NCBI GenBank assembly: GCA_010094045.1
Contig: ML986581.1
Location: forward strand, 930,001-994,000
Direction of reading: 5' to 3'
Source: Lojkania enalia
Taxonomy: Eukaryota > Ascomycota > Dothideomycetes > Pleosporales
Length of the DNA: 64,000 nt
The notes under the pieces were generated by a model. That model was given only the letters and a program-made list of their open reading frames with translations, ran no database searches and was not told the DNA's origin. Positions 1 to 10,463 of this stretch are shown piece by piece. The position numbers and the translations under genes were made by a program. The stretch's first letter is position 1. The number at the start of each line of letters is the position of its first letter.

Positions 1-763
1 AGAGCTATGCAATGCGACAATGACATGGATATCTCAACGGAATCTATCCCGTGAAAGCAGCCCATCTTGACCCAAGACTCTTCAACCACAACCACAAACA
101 ATAGACGCTGATGGGTCCAAAGACTCGATGAAGCAGCCCTGTGAAGTGAGATTTTCAACCACGTGTCTGACCGTAGGGCCCGAATACCCCTGCGCGGGAC
201 CGCTCACAAGATCAGTAGGACGGGGCCTTTTTTTTTTTTTTTTTTTTTTTGGGGGGGGGGGGGAGTTTGTAGGGAATAGGTTAGAAGGGAAACAGGACTA
301 TAGGTTTGGTGGGCGCATTGAGTTTGTGTGATTTCTTACGTTTTACTGGTTGCTTGTGGGGAGAGAGAATTAGTGTCTTGGTTGCGAGAAGGGGATTTGA
401 TAGGTCTCTAAGGTTGACATGTAGCAGGTGATAATATATCGGATATCTCCTGAGGACGGATCCCTGTATAGGAATTGATGAAAGGTGTTTAAAGAAGGAC
501 ATATATGGAGCGTCGGTATTAGTTCATGATTATATTAAAACATTACAGTACGTAAACGGCGTCATGAGAATTTCGACACAGAATACAATGTGGCACTAGA
601 AATGCCCTTCTAATACATATAGATGAAAAAATTTCATACGAAAGGATCCGTGGGAAACAAGTCGCAAGGATCGGAATTAAAAAATCCGATTCGACTATTC
701 TTCACATCTAGACATCTCCCCCAAGGTAATAATTCATTGATAACCTCATGACACTTTTCCCCT
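1..763. other. Left-edge intergenic region
   Basis: No gene can be supported here. The short open frames on both strands have no recognisable protein features and one runs straight through a homopolymer tract. The stretch 3' of the ankyrin gene (about 600-763) presumably carries its 3' UTR and polyadenylation region. The only notable structure is the T/G homopolymer junction listed separately. Confidence 0.5.
228..263. repeat. Homopolymer junction T23-G13
   Basis: A run of 23 T (228-250) is followed directly by a run of 13 G (251-263). Seen directly. Runs of this length are unstable in replication and hard to sequence, so the exact lengths are uncertain. No coding role. Confidence 0.9.
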
Positions 764-3025
764 TCACTCCTCCTCGGCACCGAGATTACTCCTATAAATA
801 TCCTCTAAGCACATTCTAATCTCATGTGAGTAAGAGCTCGTATCGGCATTGTGACGCATCAGCATCGTTATTGACTTCGCTGAACGTGCGGCGAGTTCCT
901 GTTCCGTGGGTCCATCGTAGGACTCCGGTGGCGGCTGGCCTTTGGTAGGTTTTGGCGTCCATGGCATCGTAAAGTTGCTGGTCGCATAATCCAACAGCCT
1001 TGTTACCATCTTCAATGAGCGCACGGTAAGCTCGGGAGGAGCTTTCCGACTTCGAGTCTTGTTGAAACTGGAGCCGGCGTAGTCGAGTGCTCGGTGCACT
1101 GCAGTGAAATCCAATGCTGTGAGGCCTGCGTTGCTAGTCTGATTTACGTCCAGGCCGGTCGAAAGAGCATATAATAAAAGCTCCGGATATGCTTTTTGAG
1201 CGGCGAAGTGTAGAATGGTGGACCCGTTCCGAGATCGGGCTTTCGGATTGGCACCCCAGTCAACAAGTCGCTTAACGGTTGAAAGGATTTGTTGTTCTGG
1301 AATATTCTCTTCGCAGGCCTTGCTGAGGTAGCTCATGAGTGGTGTCCGACCTTGTCTATCATATCTGTTGATCTTTGCACGAACCTCTGTATCAGTGAGA
1401 GTTAAGGTGAGCGGTGCCTGGCTGCGAACGAACAGTTTGTTCTGGAATAGTTCATGCAATTCTGTCTCGCCTCGTCCGTCCTCCTCCCCTTCAATGCGGA
1501 TCCACTCTTCCCATTGAGCAGACATATGTGTAAATGGAATACGAAGCTCCTGGAAGATTTGCGCAGGCCATTCTGAGTATTTAGGATGCTGAGCGACGTA
1601 GTCGATAAGGAATGCGCCTGATGCATCCCGAAATCGCGAAAAGCTACGGATTCTCCATGACCATTCTCGGCTCTGTGAGGTAATTGATAATAGCCATTGA
1701 AGATCGAAATCTGGAGAAGTGGAAAGCAAGGATAAGAAGTGGCGGCCGTCGTGATCTATCCTATCGAAATCGAAAGAACGCTCATCCAATCGGGCGATCA
1801 AGCATTCAAATCTGGAGGCATGCGGCAGATCAGTTTTGCACCTGCACACAGAGCCGTGAAAACCTTGAGGATTCAAAGAGAAAAGGAATGTCTGGCCATC
1901 GTTGTTCAACTCATTAAGAGAAATCGAGCAATCAATCACTGCTAACACAACGTCCGCAGGAGCCCCAGCTCTAGCGGTAAAGAAGAGTGTAGGAGCGTCG
2001 CAAGAGTTGGATTTTAGCGCGATCCCCAAATCCAACTGGTATTGTGTGAGCTGAGTGCCGGAGCAGATAATATCCCGAATTTGCTTGTGGATACAACTCG
2101 AAGTCTCAGAACAACACATGGATATGAGACTTGCGTTGGCTTTCTCAATCTGACGTAGGTGCTCAGCGTACGTGGCCCGGATGTTTGCACGAATGCTAGG
2201 TGCTTCACTTTCCCCACCGAACATGGAAGGCGAAAACACGGAAGAACTGCCAGATGTTGCTATGGTGCTGATCGAGAATCTGCCGCCCACAGCGCCCATA
2301 ATATCGGAAACGAAAGATGACGTGCAGCTTTCTGTGCGGAGGATACGCCGAATCTGCCGATTATTTTCGGAGAACGGTAACTTGCGGTCGGTGCTATTCG
2401 AGCTATTATCGGTGCTAGTCCTTGGGGCTTGGCAAGCATTTTTTGATTCTGTAGTGTACTTTTCTTCAATTAACATCCGTATGCTGTCTAGTAGTGCTTT
2501 GTACAATGCATATGACGTTGAGGAGGGTGATAGCGGGGGAGTAGGTGTGTGCCGGACTGCCTCGTTGTACGCCTGTGTTGCAGCACACACAACATCGTAC
2601 ATTGTTGACTCTTCTACATCTTTGGAAAAGGATAGACGGTTAACTACTCCAATAGCCTCTTCATGCCACACATGGACTTCAATCCCTTTGGAACTTAGGA
2701 AAGTAAAGTGTGCCCGCGAATGATTTCTATGGGCGGGGTGCTTCCGATAGCCATTTGAGACGCTCTTCAAAAATGCGGCCCGTTTGCGAGCTGTAGACTT
2801 GTTTGCTGGAAAGAATTTATGATAGTCGTCTGATAACAGCTCACGTAGGATTTGCTGGGCTCGGCGCTCTCTAGAGTGAGTTAGACCTGTATCAGCATTG
2901 AATATCTTTGTCTTGTCGAGACTGACTTCGCTGTGAACGTGCTGTCTCCAAGGACATTGAGAATTTTTACAATCTTGTTGAGCTTCACTCCACACAGTCG
3001 AAGCACAATGAGCTTCTTCTGCCAT
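764..3025 (-). CDS. Ankyrin-repeat hypothetical protein
   Basis: A single-exon frame gives 753 aa from the ATG at 3025, which sits in good initiation context; the longer frame upstream opens only with a TTG. The first 540 residues match nothing I recognise. They hold a basic segment (about residues 65-100) and a Ser-rich stretch (about 170-230). The C-terminal third, about residues 550-650, carries ankyrin-like repeats: the segment DRQGRTPLMSYL, then a degenerate repeat with VDWGANPKARSRNGSTILHFAAQ, then GLDVNQTSNAGLTALDF. Ankyrin repeats mediate protein-protein contacts, so a scaffold or interaction role is inferred; no enzymatic motif, signal peptide or membrane helix is visible. The next supported gene lies about 850 bp upstream and diverges. 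An upstream coding exon cannot be excluded. Confidence 0.75.
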   Translation of the reverse strand: MAEEAHCASTVWSEAQQDCKNSQCPWRQHVHSEVSLDKTKIFNADTGLTHSRERRAQQILRELLSDDYHKFFPANKSTARKRAAFLKSVSNGYRKHPAHRNHSRAHFTFLSSKGIEVHVWHEEAIGVVNRLSFSKDVEESTMYDVVCAATQAYNEAVRHTPTPPLSPSSTSYALYKALLDSIRMLIEEKYTTESKNACQAPRTSTDNSSNSTDRKLPFSENNRQIRRILRTESCTSSFVSDIMGAVGGRFSISTIATSGSSSVFSPSMFGGESEAPSIRANIRATYAEHLRQIEKANASLISMCCSETSSCIHKQIRDIICSGTQLTQYQLDLGIALKSNSCDAPTLFFTARAGAPADVVLAVIDCSISLNELNNDGQTFLFSLNPQGFHGSVCRCKTDLPHASRFECLIARLDERSFDFDRIDHDGRHFLSLLSTSPDFDLQWLLSITSQSREWSWRIRSFSRFRDASGAFLIDYVAQHPKYSEWPAQIFQELRIPFTHMSAQWEEWIRIEGEEDGRGETELHELFQNKLFVRSQAPLTLTLTDTEVRAKINRYDRQGRTPLMSYLSKACEENIPEQQILSTVKRLVDWGANPKARSRNGSTILHFAAQKAYPELLLYALSTGLDVNQTSNAGLTALDFTAVHRALDYAGSSFNKTRSRKAPPELTVRSLKMVTRLLDYATSNFTMPWTPKPTKGQPPPESYDGPTEQELAARSAKSITMLMRHNADTSSYSHEIRMCLEDIYRSNLGAEEE

Positions 3026-3714
3026 GATGTCGACCAATCGCTCTGTCTACCTCGCCCTCTTCTTACACCTGCTCTTTGCCGTGCTTTCCTTTTCTCAACT
3101 CTGTAAGTGTATGGCGGCATGATAGCTGACAAGTATTTGAAGCGCTCACAATGAGCTTTTGCAAGCCTGTCGAAGATGAAGGATAGAGGGATACAAAGAG
3201 AGGGGAAAGTCTAGGCCAGTGACGAATAAAGGGGCTGTGATGGACGTTCATTGTATCATCTAGTAGATTTGTATAGGAGGAAAATGGGACGATTCAAGAA
3301 AACTGCACGTGCAAGCCGTAATCCCTGCATCCCGCAACAGAAGCTCGAAGAGGATTGGACGACGGCCGCAAGGCTGCGGAAGGCGGCGCCCTCGAGTGAA
3401 AAGCACCAGGGTCTGAGCACCTGCCAAGCATGCGCTGCTGACACCCTGCAGATACCGAAAGAATTACTGCCCTGCTATACGCTGATGTATCCTCCCAAAC
3501 GTCAAGAGCCCGTATCAGAGCCGTTTCGAGAAGTCTTCAAGCAGATCTCACCGGAAAGTTAACCGTCAGTGTCACTAGAGACGATTCACTACCGGCTCGA
3601 TATGATCGAGCTGTAGCAACTCTCGCGAGGGACATCCGCAGCAATTCCTGAAAGATGATTTGCAGTTGACATAGACGTTTAACCGCAGACCTCTTTATAA
3701 GCGATGCAGAATCG

Positions 3715-3722
3715 TATAAAAG
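3715..3722 (+). promoter_or_regulatory. TATA-like box
   Basis: TATAAAAG lies about 150 bp upstream of the candidate small gene starting at 3870 and is on the same strand. It is a good TATA consensus at a distance compatible with a fungal 5' leader. This is the only regulatory support for that small gene. Confidence 0.35.
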
Positions 3723-3869
3723 GAGTCCCAAATGTTTCTGGATTGTTTGGATTCCAAGGGTTCCAGCGTACTTCGATTCACCATTTGCATTCTGCTTGAT
3801 ACCTGCCGTTCGTACTGAGCCTCTTAGACATTGCGATTCCCAATATTCATCTGCTTTAAGACCATGACC

Positions 3870-4141
3870 ATGTCTGACACCGGTAAAGGCTCCTTTCAGG
3901 ATAGTCTAGGGGAGATGACTTGCTACTGACGCAAGGTACTGACCTGTATGGCACAGAGAATCAGTCTATGGCAGCCGCTTCTCTTGCGTCCAGCATCACA
4001 CAGGCTCTGCTGCAGTTCTTTGCCATTGCCATGATATATCATTATCGCCGCCGTATTGCGGGTGGCATTGATCGATGTAAGTACTTTCGTTGAGTCTTGG
4101 AGACTTCCCGCTAATATTATAAAGCTACCGTGCCGGAGTGA
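3870..4141 (+). CDS. Candidate small single-pass membrane protein (3 exons)
   Basis: Not visible as one open frame. Three exons, 3870-3882, 3936-4076 and 4125-4141, join in frame to 56 aa. Intron 1 (53 nt) begins GTAAAG and has a CTACTGAC branch-like element close to its AAG end; intron 2 (48 nt) begins with the consensus GTAAGT and has GCTAAT before its AAAG end. The product has a polar N-terminus, one hydrophobic segment (about residues 21-41) and a basic flank HYRRR, as in a tail-anchored or small organellar membrane protein. An in-frame ATG two codons upstream (3864) could also start it. A TATA-like box lies 150 bp upstream. I do not recognise the family. The three-exon frame agreement is suggestive, but the exons are short enough for this to be chance. 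Confidence 0.35.
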
Positions 4142-5626
4142 CTCTCCTCATTACTACTTGGAGCTAGAAGCTAGTGGTCGAAGGGCTATGCTTGGTTAAT
4201 TGAGGATGGTGATCAAATGCTATAGCACAGTTACTGTTTGTAGATAATCAAGGAGGCGTGAAGGTCCTTCGCTTCGATGCTTAGCAAACACGGACATCTG
4301 GATCAAGCCCTTTTTCCGACGTGTTAAGTAGAATGATTGATAGAGACGATCCTCCGGAATCAATCTTCCCTAAATATGACGATGACTAGATGCATTCAGT
4401 GGGCTAAGCCCCGGCAATGTGGAGATTTGAAAAAAACGCTGGTCTAGACAGATACAATAATAATAGCCATAGAAACTAGATCCTAACGACAAGGTTAAGC
4501 CCGAGGCGGTAACCGGTGATGACCAGGCTAAGTCCTCAACTCGAAACATGTAGGCGGTGATGAGTTCTGTTTCAAACCTCGTAGGGCTGATCGATAGGAT
4601 GGTGTAAGTAGAGTGATGATGACAACACGATGGTGGACGGAAAGAGACAAGTGCTGAGATAAACTTTGGTTGGATACCAATAAGATCTTATCGCCCTATG
4701 AGGAAGGTATGCTTAATGCTGCGGACGAAACCGACGGACAGCGAAGTAGTCGACTACACCTACACTACCCTATTGAAGGATGCGGAGAAATCATGCACTG
4801 GGAGTGCGCTTATAGGAGATTGATTTTCCTGAAGGATAGTAGTTTCATGCAGCTTTCCCATTTCCATGGCTGAACACCTTCCTCGTTTCCGATATTTCGA
4901 AAATGCGCAAGCCAAACTACTCTTATTGATCCATTGTCCTCTAGACTATTGTTGTGGTACAGAACTATCTTCTGGTGTACCGATCTAATAGGTTCGGCAG
5001 CCACAAAACAATCTATTTGTGGTAGATACCGCTTTTTTAGAGTGGGACTGGGGTACACAGGAGGAGAACCACATGCATGCGCTCAATTTGTCGGTCCATC
5101 TGATTCAGGGTCAGATAAGCCAGCAACTCCTGCTATCCTAGCATTTAATCACCATCGAGAATATTAAGAAAGGAACAAAAAAAAAAAAAAAAAAAAAAAA
5201 AAAAGACATACGACGGTGGGGATTCGCCTTGGGTCTACCACAAGACTACTAGCCCGCCGGTGAACAGATTCAGTTGCAAGATCAGACGGATTTGCCTGTT
5301 TTCTGCTCCCTATGGTCGTATGTGTCAGTTCCCGCAAAGCCGTCAAGCTATGAGCACTTCCAACCACGGTGGCTGCATTAGCACTCGAGGATGTCCGATA
5401 TGGATTGCCATGTTGCGTGTTTTGGCCCACAGTTTTATCGGCTAGCCCGGCATGGTCCCTGAACAAGACAGCAATTTCTCGCGAGCTCATATTGAAAAAT
5501 GGCAGAATTGGAGATGCACACATTGTCAAGATACAATGCGGTGGAGATGCACATCTGAGTATCGCAAGACTCTATAAATATATTCATATTGGCAGACAGG
5601 AGCGAACATCCTCCAAAGTCCTGACC
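4142..5626. other. Intergenic region with an A28 tract
   Basis: No convincing gene. The open frames at 4670-4873, 4810-5058 and 4934-5167 overlap in different frames and have no protein-like features. A 28-base poly-A run lies at 5177-5204. Confidence 0.45.
5177..5204. repeat. Poly-A tract (A28)
   Basis: An uninterrupted run of 28 A. On the minus strand it follows a short stretch resembling tRNA D- and T-arm pieces (GTGGTAGAC and GGCGAATCC), but these are too close together for a tRNA. No target-site duplication was recognised. Confidence 0.9.
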
Positions 5627-7884
5627 TTAGATTGAACAAGCGCAAGTCCAACGAGAGTAAGAGGCCGTTTCAAGCAGGACTTGGCACCGCTCTTGTCTCC
5701 CTGCGATGCAGGGTTGTGTTACCGAGATGAAAGTGAGACGGGTTTCAGACACGGGGAGGGATACCCTGGCCGTGAAACGAGGGCTAGCCTGGTGAAGGGC
5801 GCTGGAACATTTGGGAGCCACGCGATGGAACGACGGAAAGAAATTTTGCAGGAGATTGCTGTCCTCATACCCGCGATTCACAGGATGAGCGTTGCCAGCA
5901 AGCAGGATGAAAAGAGTTACGGGAGACTATCTAGGCCAGCGGAACAGTCATTCGCCGCTGTGAACATGACTGCAGTTGACGCTTCTTTCGCCGGCGACGC
6001 CACGTTCCCGAGCGCATTGCACTTTTACACGCATGTGGTGAATGGAGGTAGCTTGAGTGCTGACTGGGGCGGTTTGAGGTGCTCGAGTCTGCAGAGGCCG
6101 ACACTTTCGTTATGCGCTACTGCTCATTCTCGCTATGACTGGCTACTTTTGCATGTCGAAGGAGTCCTCGATTGACCTTTACTCTCCGCGCAGTAGTCCG
6201 TCCGCAGCAGCAACAGTGGTTCCTGCTGTTGTTGAGGGCGCTCTTTTTTATTATTAGAAGCTCTGGATAGCTGAGCTCGTGGCTGCAAACTCGGTCGGGG
6301 TTGTGCGTGCAGCTGTCGCGCTGTGAGTGGCCAGCAATGGGGCCGCTGCACCGCATAGCCGCCGTTGCCCCTCGTCAGAGGCCCGTCCCCGCCGGTGACT
6401 GGAGGTAGAGACGCTATTGATGTGGAAAGACGGTGCTTGCGGTGTGAAGTGGATGGTTCTGTTGAGCAATGAGAGAGCGCGCGTCTGGAGCCTGGACTGC
6501 GCGTCTGCTGGCTCTACATTAGGGGGTTTTTTTTTTGGAGCACGAATTGGACAATACATTATTGGGAGGCGTGATGGTTCGCTCGTCCATGGTTGGCCCG
6601 GCTGCTGATGGCTGGAGAGGGCTGAGACCGGAGCCAGACGTGACAGGCGGTGGAAGCGGGCCAGGCGGAAGCGGCATCGCCGCCCCTCTATTGCATCTCG
6701 CGCCCGCATTCCAGCAGAGTCCAGTACAGTATTATTGCCATGCCTGGCTTTGCTCTTCGTTCTCCTGCTGCTGCCGATGAGGTGATGATGGCCCGGCCAT
6801 GAGACGCAGGAACGAGTTTGATGTGGATGCGCCCGCGCATGACGAGCTGCGGCCGCGTGTTTCAATTGCACACCCGTGCAGCGCGAGGCCCGACAGCCGG
6901 CTAGGGCTTGTCGCTGCTCACACTCATCCTCGCTCGTTGTCGCGCGGTGGTGCAGGGCAGGGCAGGGTCCGTATCAAGCGCAGGAGGGGTGACGCTGGTG
7001 GGTGGTGGAGCCCCTGAAAATTCTGGCCCGAGCGGTTGTGAACGCTAGCGGTGGCGCCAAGACACTGCCCTCGCCAACCAGCGGCCAACCCTGCCCGTCC
7101 CCCCGTCCGCTGCCCTTATACCAACGCCCGCTTGCGCTCGTCCCGCTGCCTCTTCTTTCTCTCTTGCTCTCCGTCGCCTCGCCCACCCATCGTCCTCTTT
7201 CCTCCCTTATCCCGCTCTTCCTCCTCCCATCTCCCTCGCTCTCTACTACTACTCCTCTTCTTGCAGTTTTCTGCATCCCTTATATTGTCCACTTGGACCC
7301 AGTGTTAGCTCCTCTTAATCCAGCGCGCCCAGTCCCGTCGCTCCCTTGAGCCTGATCGCCCACCCAGAGCCCGCCAGTCGCCATCTGAAGATCTCGCTTT
7401 CTGGCTCTATCCAAGTCCTTTCGACTGCAGTTCCTGTATCCAGCTTCCGCGCTCGTGCATTGCCTTTCTCTTCACCAATTCCGCTTCGCCTGTCCCGCTT
7501 GACGCCGCCTCCAGCTCCGGACGCGTTCCTGCCTTGTCCAGCTCACCGCGACAGCGCGACTCGACCTTTGTTAATACTCGCACTTCCCGCCCGTCGGCCT
7601 CTCTTTTCCATCTTAGCCATTACACGTTAACTCGCGATCATACGATCCTTAATCTAATCGACCAGTCAACTTTCACGTCTGCTGTCCGGCACACGTCCTG
7701 ATCCCACCCCGCTTTCCATCGCGTGTGCCTTGTCGCCGACACTCCCTCATCCGCACCATAGCTGGCCACAGACGACGCCCAGCCATCTCTTTTCGATCCG
7801 GTATCCTTGTTATTTGCGTCTGTGCATCACTTTTCCGCAACATTGCTCTTTGTCTCGCATCCACTTAGAAAAAAACGAGAAATC
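5627..7884. promoter_or_regulatory. GC-rich upstream region and long pyrimidine-rich leader
   Basis: About 2.2 kb of GC-rich sequence precedes the gene at 7885. From about 7050 to 7880 the plus strand is strongly pyrimidine-biased (many CTCTTCCTCC-type runs), which is typical of core promoters and long 5' leaders of well-expressed filamentous-fungal genes. Several open frames cross the region on both strands (for example 5681-6175 plus and 6254-6871 minus), but their composition follows base bias and none shows protein features. The likely content is the promoter and a long, possibly spliced or uORF-bearing, 5' UTR of the downstream gene. Confidence 0.5.
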
Positions 7885-9579
7885 ATGAGTATGGACGCTG
7901 GCGGTCTTGCTCAAATGACTTACAACAACAACTTCCAGCCTAACGGTGGCATTGGCTTACCCGGTGCTGGTTTTGCCTCTCGCGGCAAAGGCGCGACTCT
8001 CAAACGCCTAAACCTCGCCTCCCCTCCCAAGGTTGCCTCGATTGCTGAGAACGCCGTCGAAACTCCGACCCCTCGCACGAGTAGGTCCCATCTTCTCGCC
8101 GGTCTGCGTACCGCTCCAAAAACCCCGACATCCGCGCAGCCACCTGCTTCGGCTCCCTATAACCAGGGTCAGTACAACATAGAGTCGGGCCGGTTCAGCA
8201 GACAAGGCTACGGCGGTCTCAACCAGGGCGTCCCCCAGACTGCCATTGGAGCCGGCTTCTCGAACTCGACTCAGAACCAGTTTGGCCAACAACACATGCT
8301 GTATGACCAGGTTTTGGCCCCACCACAGCTCCAGTTCGATGATGGCGAGATTGACCCCAACATCGCTGCACAGCTCTTGGCAACCGAGCTGTATCTCGCT
8401 CAGCGGCAACAACAGCTCCAGCAACAGCTCCTCAACCTCACTGCTCAGCAGTTCGGCGGCCTAAACCTGAACGGAGCTCGTCAGTCGCAGCAATTTGCTT
8501 CCTCCCTATTCACCCCTCAAATGAGCGCCTATGGTCAGCAGTTCCAAAACACGTCGGTCCCTCAGGAGACCGTTCAGCCTGGCCTTTACCTCGCGTACAA
8601 CCAGTTGACGGGTCAGTACAACTATGTGATGGACCCAAGCTTCCAGCAGAGCCAGCAACAGAACGATATCCATGCTCAAATGGTGCCATCCAACCTGTCG
8701 CAGTCGCCGCCTCCACCAACTCCGAGCTTCACGGCATCCCCTCCCAAGGCCAATACGCCTACTCTCCAGGTGTCCCCCCCGACCGAGGTTAATCCCATGC
8801 CGTGGGGTTCGCGCAGCTCCTCTCCGCCAAAGAAGTCGCTCACGCCGCCTCAAGATGTTGTTCCTCTTCCACCCCCATCTGCCAATGCGTTCCGCCGAGG
8901 CCACAAGAAGACTCTCTCCTCGCTTGCCCTGGACAATAAGACGAACGATACTCCCGAGGGCCCCAAGTCTGCATTTACCCGGCCCGTTGGATTCCCAGCA
9001 ACTCCAATGACTGGTACCTTTGGCCCAGGGCAGGGTCGTGCAGGTGAGCATCCCGTTCGCCAGCCACGAGGACCCCCACCACTTGAGGAACTCCAGGTCA
9101 GCCCCACCACAAAGCACGAGGGCAGCAAGAACTTTGCCACCCGCCAGCGTCGGCAAGCCGTGAGCAACCTCGTCCGTGCCGGAATTGGACGCCGCGGTGT
9201 GCGCACAGGAAGTGCCGGCAGCATGACCCCAGTGAGCGAGACTGAGATGTCTTTCCCACTTTCTTCTGATGACTCCGAGAGCGTACACAGTGCTGGAAGC
9301 GGCAGCCTCTCGAGCAAGCCCAGTATTGGAAGTCTACGTGCTGCTGCAAATGGTGCTATTGGCTCTGAAAGGAAAGAGCTCAAGGAGCGATCCCGTGAGC
9401 GAAAATCGACTGGCGATTCGTATTCGGCCAACAGCGTTAGCAGTGATGAAGGTGCATCCGTTGGCGGTGGCTTGGTTGAGATCCGGGTTGAGGAACCCAA
9501 GCAAGCGCCTGGCGAGCGCCGAAAGATGCCAATGCTCATACTCACCAGTGCCGAGAAGCGAAAGAGTTCCATGTTCTAA
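7885..9579 (+). CDS. Conserved low-complexity ascomycete protein
   Basis: Single exon, 564 aa from the ATG at 7885 (context AAATCATGAG). The frame is open 26 codons further upstream, but without a better start. The N-terminus, with NGGIGLPGAGFASRGKG, looks like a conserved ascomycete protein of unknown function (recollection, not checked). A Gln/Leu-rich segment (about residues 165-185, AQRQQQLQQQLLNLTAQQ) could form a short coiled coil. The middle is rich in Pro, Ser and Gln, with SPPPPTPS- and SPPKKSLTPP-type motifs resembling SH3-ligand or proline-directed kinase sites. The C-terminus is charged and Ser-rich and ends in TSAEKRKSSMF. No catalytic domain, signal peptide or membrane helix is seen. 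It is probably an intrinsically disordered regulatory or scaffold protein. Minus-strand open frames across it are codon-bias shadows. Confidence 0.85.
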   Translation: MSMDAGGLAQMTYNNNFQPNGGIGLPGAGFASRGKGATLKRLNLASPPKVASIAENAVETPTPRTSRSHLLAGLRTAPKTPTSAQPPASAPYNQGQYNIESGRFSRQGYGGLNQGVPQTAIGAGFSNSTQNQFGQQHMLYDQVLAPPQLQFDDGEIDPNIAAQLLATELYLAQRQQQLQQQLLNLTAQQFGGLNLNGARQSQQFASSLFTPQMSAYGQQFQNTSVPQETVQPGLYLAYNQLTGQYNYVMDPSFQQSQQQNDIHAQMVPSNLSQSPPPPTPSFTASPPKANTPTLQVSPPTEVNPMPWGSRSSSPPKKSLTPPQDVVPLPPPSANAFRRGHKKTLSSLALDNKTNDTPEGPKSAFTRPVGFPATPMTGTFGPGQGRAGEHPVRQPRGPPPLEELQVSPTTKHEGSKNFATRQRRQAVSNLVRAGIGRRGVRTGSAGSMTPVSETEMSFPLSSDDSESVHSAGSGSLSSKPSIGSLRAAANGAIGSERKELKERSRERKSTGDSYSANSVSSDEGASVGGGLVEIRVEEPKQAPGERRKMPMLILTSAEKRKSSMF

Positions 9580-10463
9580 AGAGGTGATGACGGAATGGAG
9601 AACATGGTTCTAAGACTCTACTCGGGTAGATCTTTGAGTTAGAGCTCTCACTTGTGCATATTTGGTGGCGTTCCTAGGGGCGTCGCGACGTTTACGGCCA
9701 CTCACGACTTGATTTCCTTGCTCTTCGTTTCGCAAAGTAGTTGCATGGGTGGCTTTGTTGGTGGCTTATCTTTTACGATTACCCTTCTTCGCCTCTTTAG
9801 TCTCGGTAGCATACCTGGTTGGATGTTGCTAGACTCTGGAGGTTCCTCTTTTTGACTTCTTGTTTTGATTCGGAATTATGTGAACTGTTTTTAATGAGCA
9901 TTCCCATCAGACTGGACAGAGCAACAAATTTAAGGGATAGGTTTTGGAAGGTTACAGACAACGAGCCTTCGAGCCCGTGGCTGGGGGTTCCTTGCATTCC
10001 TTAGCTTATGGTGTCGGAGGACAACCGATTTCTCTTGGCAGGAAACGGTATATCAAAATAGTGGATGAGGATGAGTGGGTCATATAGGATGACAACCTTA
10101 ATGCTATCACACTCATTTCAGCGTAATTTCCCGACCTGGTGAACATCTTGTGACAAACCAGGTACAAATCTGTTCAGCTATGCCATTGACCTCTAGTGGG
10201 AATAAGCTTTAGAATGTTACTATTGATATCTCGGTACCTGTGCACCTCACCTCAAGGATTCGGAGGGAGAAGGTGGGGTGGAAGGCGGGGCAAGGCAAGC
10301 TCAATCGTCATAAACCAAAATTCCCTCACCCAACGCCCATGCCTAAAATACTATCTTAACGACCCACACCCCCTCACGCATGGGCCTATTGCGACAGATT
10401 CACGAAGAGCAGAACGCGAATCTCCTCGGTTCACTGCCAAACCCCCTGATTCAGAAACCGACC
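9580..10463. other. Intergenic region: 3' UTR of upstream gene and BUD32 promoter
   Basis: No supportable gene; the plus-strand frames here are short and without features. The frame of BUD32 is open from 10380, but the ATG at 10464 has the better context. Confidence 0.5.

Noticed and set aside
3251..3562. 103-codon plus-strand frame upstream of the ankyrin gene
   Set aside because: No recognisable domain, overlaps other short frames on the opposite strand, and probably lies in the upstream region of the ankyrin gene.
5164..5529. 121-codon minus-strand frame ending in a poly-Phe run, with nearby tRNA-like pieces
   Set aside because: The Phe run is simply the A28 tract. The D-arm-like and T-arm-like strings are only about ten bases apart with no pairing arms, so neither a gene nor a tRNA is supported.
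5681..6175. 164-codon plus-strand frame
   Set aside because: No protein features and no homologous pattern recognised; likely chance openness in GC-rich upstream DNA.
6254..6871. 205-codon minus-strand frame
   Set aside because: Ala/Arg/Ser/His-rich translation typical of GC-biased noncoding DNA; no motif; lies in the leader region of the 7885 gene.
8506..9572. Long minus-strand frames (260 and 240 codons) opposite the low-complexity gene
   Set aside because: Shadows of the real plus-strand gene produced by its codon bias; Trp/Arg/Gly-rich and featureless.
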